DNA from: Chthoniobacterales bacterium
Lineage (GTDB): Bacteria > Verrucomicrobiota > Verrucomicrobiia > Chthoniobacterales > UBA10450
Direction of reading: 5' to 3'
DNA length: 8,797 nt
NCBI GenBank assembly: GCA_013697015.1
Contig: JACCXL010000223.1
Coordinates: forward strand, 1 to 8,797
A program made the translations under genes and the position numbers. The notes below the pieces were generated by a model. It was not told the origin of the DNA and did no database searches. It was given only the letters and a program-made list of their open reading frames with translations. Of this stretch, positions 6,171 to 8,797 are shown in pieces. Within the stretch, counting starts at the first letter, position 1; the number at the start of each line of letters is the position of its first letter.

Positions 6171-6770
6171 CTATTTGTCTGGATCGAAGCCGATTCGTGG
6201 CTTGGGAGGGGCAGGCGGAGGCGGCGGAGGATTGAGAATGTGCATGAGTTGCTGCAGCACGTTAACGATAGCTACTTCGTGAGTGTCGAGGCGGCCGGTG
6301 AGCTGTTTTTCCAGCGCTGCCAGCTTTTTCGCGAGGTCACGCGTGCCGAGCAGCGTTTCGCGCATCTTGACGAAGGCGCGGATGACGAAAACACTCATCT
6401 GCACGGCGCGCGGGCTATTCAGGATGTTTGCCGCTTGAAGAGCGCCGTGCTCCGTAAAGGCGTACGGCCGATAACGAATATTGCGTTTGGATGCGGTCAC
6501 GTTTTGTGACCGCATCGGGAATTTCGATGAGGATGCGGTCACAATTTGTGACCTTGAAACCTGCACCGCCTCCTTTTCGGTCAGCTGAAACATAAAATCT
6601 TTCGGGAACCGCGCGAGATTGCGTTTCACTGCCTGGTTTAAGACTTTCGTTGTGACGCCGTAAACTCGCCCCAAGTCGCGATCCAGCATCACGCGTATGC
6701 CTCGAAGCTCGCGGATCATGTTGTCGATCGCTTCGTCGGGGATCGGAGACAGTTCTTTTGGCTTTGCCAT
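6171..6770 (-). CDS. ORF6N-domain (antirepressor-like, KilA-N-related) DNA-binding protein
   Basis: A 199-residue protein from ATG 6770; a TTG at 6779 would add three residues. The ORF6N domain spans about 12-120: IRGIRVMLD-type strand and helix (ELRGIRVMLDRDLGRVYGV, 21-39), VLNQAVKRNLARFPKDFMFQLT (43-64) and RPYAFTEHGALQAANILNS (101-119). A C-terminal helical region follows (about 120-178, including RDLAKKLAALEKQL, a likely coiled coil). The tail is Pro-rich, NPPPPPPAPPKPRIGF (180-195), and is common at the end of chromosomal ORF6N proteins. The family is named after phage antirepressor/regulatory proteins, and the exact job of chromosomal copies is poorly known. The hinge between the two domain halves carries a 14-codon duplication, described separately. 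It begins 9 bases after the stop of a truncated paralogue, which suggests local gene duplication. It is the only apparently complete gene of the accessory stretch. Confidence 0.87.
   Translation of the reverse strand: MAKPKELSPIPDEAIDNMIRELRGIRVMLDRDLGRVYGVTTKVLNQAVKRNLARFPKDFMFQLTEKEAVQVSRSQIVTASSSKFPMRSQNVTASKRNIRYRPYAFTEHGALQAANILNSPRAVQMSVFVIRAFVKMRETLLGTRDLAKKLAALEKQLTGRLDTHEVAIVNVLQQLMHILNPPPPPPAPPKPRIGFDPDK
6490..6553. repeat. 42-bp in-frame direct duplication with nested inverted repeats inside the ORF6N gene
   Basis: An 11-bp perfect inverted repeat (arm GATGCGGTCAC at 6490-6500, spacer GTTTT, other arm at 6506-6516) is followed 42 bases on by a second copy of the same arm (6532-6542), spacer AATTT, and a 6-bp partner GTGACC (6548-6553). 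The 42-bp period equals 14 codons and gives SQIVTAS...SQNVTAS in the protein (residues 74-80 and 88-94), directly before the conserved YAFTEHG strand. Both hairpins lie in the coding sequence. Confidence 0.85.
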
Positions 6771-6779
6771 AGCGCCCAA

Positions 6780-7085
6780 TCAGGAACGATTCAGGTCGCA
6801 ACTTGCGGCCAGTTTCGCGATCTCTCGCTTTGGGGTGCCAAATTGGTACCTCAAAGTATCCAACTCTTCCGAGGTCAGCTGGAGCATGAAGTCTTCGGGG
6901 AAGCGCTCTGCATTGCGTTTGACCGCGCGATTCAGCGCTCGGTTTCTACCCCCATAGAGACGGGCAAGATCAGTATCGAGGAGGACGCGCTGCCGCCGAA
7001 CAGTCACGATTAGGCGCTCGACGCCTGGGTCAGAAATCACAGTAACTGTTTCCCGACACAATCCGAACAAACTCGCTCCCGCCAT
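6780..7085 (-). CDS. Truncated ORF6N-domain protein (paralogue of the downstream gene)
   Basis: A 101-residue frame from ATG 7085 (a GTG at 7040 is an alternative start) with the N-terminal half of an ORF6N domain. ISDPGVERLIVTVRRQRVLL (17-36), DTDLARLYGGRNRALNRAVK (37-56) and AERFPEDFMLQLTSEELDTL (59-78) align directly with the downstream paralogue. After YQFGTPKR the expected YAFTEHG half is absent in all three frames and the protein stops nine codons after REIAKLA. This is a C-terminal truncation and not a simple frameshift. The neighbouring intact copy starts 9 bases after the stop, so a deletion within a tandem pair is plausible. It is probably non-functional or retains only the N-terminal sub-domain. 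Confidence 0.75.
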   Translation of the reverse strand: MAGASLFGLCRETVTVISDPGVERLIVTVRRQRVLLDTDLARLYGGRNRALNRAVKRNAERFPEDFMLQLTSEELDTLRYQFGTPKREIAKLAASCDLNRS

Positions 7086-7119
7086 TTTTCTTCAGGACCT
7101 CGGGATGCAGTTCAATCAT
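7030..7119 (-). pseudogene. N-terminal scrap of a Phd/YefM-like antitoxin
   Basis: A 29-codon frame from ATG 7119 reads MIELHPEVLKKNGGSEFV and then diverges (RIVSGNSYCDF, stop). The beginning resembles Phd/YefM-family antitoxins of the kind MI-x-LHPE-x-L-x-KNG-x-x-EFVVLPYEEF, which act with RelE/ParE toxins. Homology seems to end near 7065, and the remainder overlaps the start of the truncated ORF6N gene in another frame. At about 18 matched residues this is suggestive only. It directly follows a toxin-like tail at 7132-7180, which raises the likelihood that a toxin-antitoxin pair once lay here. Confidence 0.35.
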
Positions 7120-7131
7120 AGGTACAGTGAG

Positions 7132-8130
7132 CTAACAATAGGCCTCGCGACGGTGAACGACACGGTAAATGATGATCGTGGTCCCGTCCGGGAGATATTT
7201 ACGAAGGCTGCGTTCCCAAACTGCTTTGCGACCGGATTTCGGGACTATGAGAACGGCCTTCTTCCGATCATGGATCAGGCGCTCGATCAGCAACAAGCCA
7301 ACGTAGGTCTTGCCGAGGCCAACGCCGTCGCAGAGAAACGCGCCGCCATGTTGGTGGGAGATCTTGAGCAGCGCCTGATAGGCTTCCTTCTGATATTGAT
7401 CCAGCTGGGGATACATTTGGGACTGCGTTTTCTCCCACGATTTAGGCGGCAACTCCTTGCTTTTGAAAAGCTCCTGAAGTGCTTTGGCGTAGACCTGAAA
7501 AGGCGAGTAAGCGGCGATCTGGCGTTCAATCACTCGAATGATGTCTTCGGTGATCTCTTCACCCTCAGCCCAGTGGCGTTCGAACCACTGTTGCAGCTGC
7601 GTCACGTCACCGGGTGCGCGGACTTGTATGTTCAGCTCAACATTCTGCGTCAGACCCGGCACGGTGAAGTTGCTCGATCCCACGAGCGCGACGGAGCCGA
7701 TAACGGCTACCCGAGGATGAGTGATGTATGCCTTCGCGTGGAATTTCTTCTTCGCGTAAACTTTGCACTCGATCTTGCCGCTACGGATGCCGTCGAGTAT
7801 CGCCGGGACGCCTTGCAGGAAGTCGTTCGACTCTTTTTCGTTCTCGATCCTCGTATCCAGAATCGTTTTCGCTCGCTCGCGAAGCCCTTCGAGAAGCGCC
7901 TGGCGTGTCCGAGCGGTCATTTCGTCGCCGAGCAGGATGCGAATCTTGTCGAGTTTCTGCCAGGCTGGTTCCAACGCGAGCAGGGCTCCGATTTCGAAGA
8001 ATCCCGTAGCGATGTCGAAGGCGCTGGCGATCTCCGTCCAGTCGTGGAGGTATTTGAGTCCCTTCCACAGCTCGTCGCTGTTATCGACGATAAACAGTTC
8101 GCCAGGGGCGGGGTTCGACGGGGCGTGCAT
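7132..8130 (-). CDS. Truncated PLD-domain plus SNF2/DEAD-type helicase, N-terminal third
   Basis: A 332-residue frame from ATG 8130. Residues about 10-200 form a phospholipase D-like (nuclease-fold) domain with KFHAKAYI (129-136, the HxK motif) and GSSNFTVPG (151-159). The helicase begins with a Q-motif-like LDQYQKEAYQ (243-252), Walker A DGVGLGKTYVG (268-278) and motif Ia VLIVPKS (293-299). It then stops abruptly: the DEAH box, all later helicase motifs and the C-terminal lobe are missing, whereas family members are typically near 1000 residues. The last residues, IIIYRVVHRREAYC (319-332), do not look like helicase and resemble the C-terminus of RelE/ParE toxins. The intact family is associated with restriction-like and antiphage loci. 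This copy lacks ATP-hydrolysis motifs II-VI and so is presumably dead as a helicase; the PLD domain could persist. The plus-strand frame over the same DNA is a shadow. Confidence 0.8.
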   Translation of the reverse strand: MHAPSNPAPGELFIVDNSDELWKGLKYLHDWTEIASAFDIATGFFEIGALLALEPAWQKLDKIRILLGDEMTARTRQALLEGLRERAKTILDTRIENEKESNDFLQGVPAILDGIRSGKIECKVYAKKKFHAKAYITHPRVAVIGSVALVGSSNFTVPGLTQNVELNIQVRAPGDVTQLQQWFERHWAEGEEITEDIIRVIERQIAAYSPFQVYAKALQELFKSKELPPKSWEKTQSQMYPQLDQYQKEAYQALLKISHQHGGAFLCDGVGLGKTYVGLLLIERLIHDRKKAVLIVPKSGRKAVWERSLRKYLPDGTTIIIYRVVHRREAYC

Positions 8131-8195
8131 GAGCGAGCCGTTTTCCGGCGAAGTGCGGAAAAGGAAGGGGAATCGCCGCGTAGCGGCGGGGGAGA

Positions 8196-8289
8196 TCAGT
8201 TGTCAGCTGTCAGTTATCAGTCGGCAAAGAGAAGGGGCAGGGGGGAGTCAGATGCCAGCGATCAGAGCGCAGAAGTCAGCAATCGGGGG
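8196..8289. repeat. TCAGNNN heptamer repeats in the divergent intergenic spacer
   Basis: Four contiguous heptamers begin at 8196 (TCAGTTG, TCAGCTG, TCAGTTA, TCAGTCG). After 24 bases a second run begins at 8248: TCAGATG, CCAGCGA, TCAGAGC, GCAGAAG, TCAGCAA, TCGGGGG. The motif equals the sub-unit of the 21-bp array at 5514-5744 and has the same strand orientation. The tract lies in the 275-bp spacer between the divergent helicase fragment and methyltransferase. The spacer also holds a 6-bp GC hairpin (8174-8188) and a purine-rich stretch (about 8300-8340). Confidence 0.75.
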
Positions 8290-8343
8290 CATGGGAGCGT
8301 CAAAGTAGAAATTAGAAAGGAGAAAGGGAAGGCGGAGGGAATG

Positions 8344-8367
8344 CTGAAAGACTGAAATACTGAGAGG
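8344..8367. repeat. Three 8-bp CTGANANN-type repeats just upstream of the methyltransferase
   Basis: CTGAAAGA, CTGAAATA and CTGAGAGG are contiguous 8-mers. They lie 38 bases before the likely start of the methyltransferase gene and continue the low-complexity character of the spacer, with an 8-base period here. They could be a relic of the neighbouring heptamer tract. No promoter could be assigned with confidence. Confidence 0.4.
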
Positions 8368-8405
8368 TAATCGACAGCGAAGCGTTGTGCCGGGTAAGGT
8401 AGGGC

Positions 8406-8797
8406 GTGGACAAGGCAGGGACAACAGAGGGGATGAAAGGGGGTGGGTTTTACGATGCGCACTCGGAGTTTCAGCGGCGGATCGTGGCGGACGGTTTGGC
8501 GGCGATCGACGCGATGGTGAATGCGATCGATGTGGCGGCGGTCACCAACAGCGGCAGCGGCGCGTGCACGATCGCCGATTATGGCTGCGGGACGGGAGGC
8601 GACCTCCGTGCAGGCAGTGGGCGCGGCGGTGCGGCGGTTGCGGCAACGGGATGGGGCGTTGCCGGTCCATGCGATCCATGCTGATCTGCCGACGAACGAT
8701 TTTAACCAGGTCTTCCGCAATGCGATGGCGAGTTATGCGCGCGCACCTGCGATCTACCTGAGCGCGGCGGCGGGATCGTTTTTCGAGCAGGTGGTGC
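8406..8797 (+). CDS. SABATH-like SAM-dependent carboxyl methyltransferase, N-terminal part, frame broken at about 8598, continues beyond window
   Basis: The first frame (GTG 8406, or ATG 8433 giving MKGGGFYDAHSEFQRRI) runs through IADYGCGTG, the glycine-rich SAM-binding motif I, and would end at 8684 in unrelated sequence. Removing one G from GG at 8598-8599 restores GCGTGATSVQAVGAAVRRL. It then continues to the window edge as LPVHAIHADLPTNDFNQVFRN, with IYLSAAAGSFFEQVV at the end. GGGFY-x-x-HSE-x-Q at the start and DLPxNDFNxxF after motif I are signatures of SABATH methyltransferases (Methyltransf_7), known for methylating carboxyl groups of small acids such as salicylate or jasmonate in plants, with bacterial members of mostly unknown substrate. 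AAGGTAGGG just before 8406 could serve as a ribosome-binding site for the GTG. The frameshift is either a real mutation or a sequencing or assembly error. The clean continuation favours an error or a recent event. Confidence 0.78.

Noticed and set aside
7105..8355. Long plus-strand frame of 416 codons
   Set aside because: It is antisense to the PLD-helicase frame, which contains recognisable HxK, GSSNFT and Walker A motifs. The plus frame shows no domain pattern.

Overview
The window is a GC-rich (roughly 58-60% by eye) bacterial chromosomal piece with tight gene packing on the minus strand. Gene starts generally lack strong Shine-Dalgarno sequences and many neighbours overlap by four bases. 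Together with tandem ORF6N-domain genes, a mini-gene of the AURKAIP1/COX24 family and ordinary bacterial trp/aro genes, this suggests an environmental (soil-type) Verrucomicrobiota or a relative. That assignment is inference: no rRNA or tRNA gene was recognised and no search could be run.

The left half (about 1-5430, all minus strand, read from right to left) is one compact gene run. The order is a His-rich NicO/UreH-like membrane protein, a Bcp/PrxQ peroxiredoxin, a type I-beta DAHP synthase (aroF), anthranilate synthase component I (trpE), component II (trpG), a 34-residue basic COX24-type protein, and an exported TPR protein that runs off the window. The first five genes are joined by four consecutive 4-base ATGA/GTGA stop-start overlaps. 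The entry step of the shikimate pathway and the first committed step of tryptophan synthesis are therefore translationally coupled. TrpE keeps the LLES motif linked to tryptophan feedback in the enteric enzyme. AroF keeps the N-terminal regulatory domain and all metal ligands.

Immediately upstream of this run (5514-5744) is a degenerate tandem array of ten to eleven 21-bp units. Each unit has a partly palindromic CAGATATC(A/T)GG core and is built from 7-bp sub-units. It marks the border with an accessory region (about 5745-8130, minus strand) made largely of broken genes. These are an ASCH-domain remnant, the first residues of what looks like an Eco57I-type methylase/R-M protein, an intact ORF6N (antirepressor-like) gene with an in-frame duplicated palindromic hinge, a C-terminally truncated ORF6N paralogue, an N-terminal Phd-like antitoxin scrap, and the first third of a PLD-plus-helicase defence-type protein. 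The helicase fragment ends in a tail that looks like the C-terminus of a RelE/ParE toxin. I read this as a decayed defence/toxin-antitoxin island.

The right end (8131-8797) starts with a spacer containing TCAGNNN heptamer repeats of the same character as the 21-bp array. It is followed on the plus strand by the N-terminal part of a SABATH-like carboxyl methyltransferase, whose frame is broken by a single extra G inside the SAM-binding motif. The gene continues past the window. The most unusual features are the two related heptamer/21-mer repeat tracts, the aro-trp-redox-metal-ribosome operon, and the mosaic gene graveyard.
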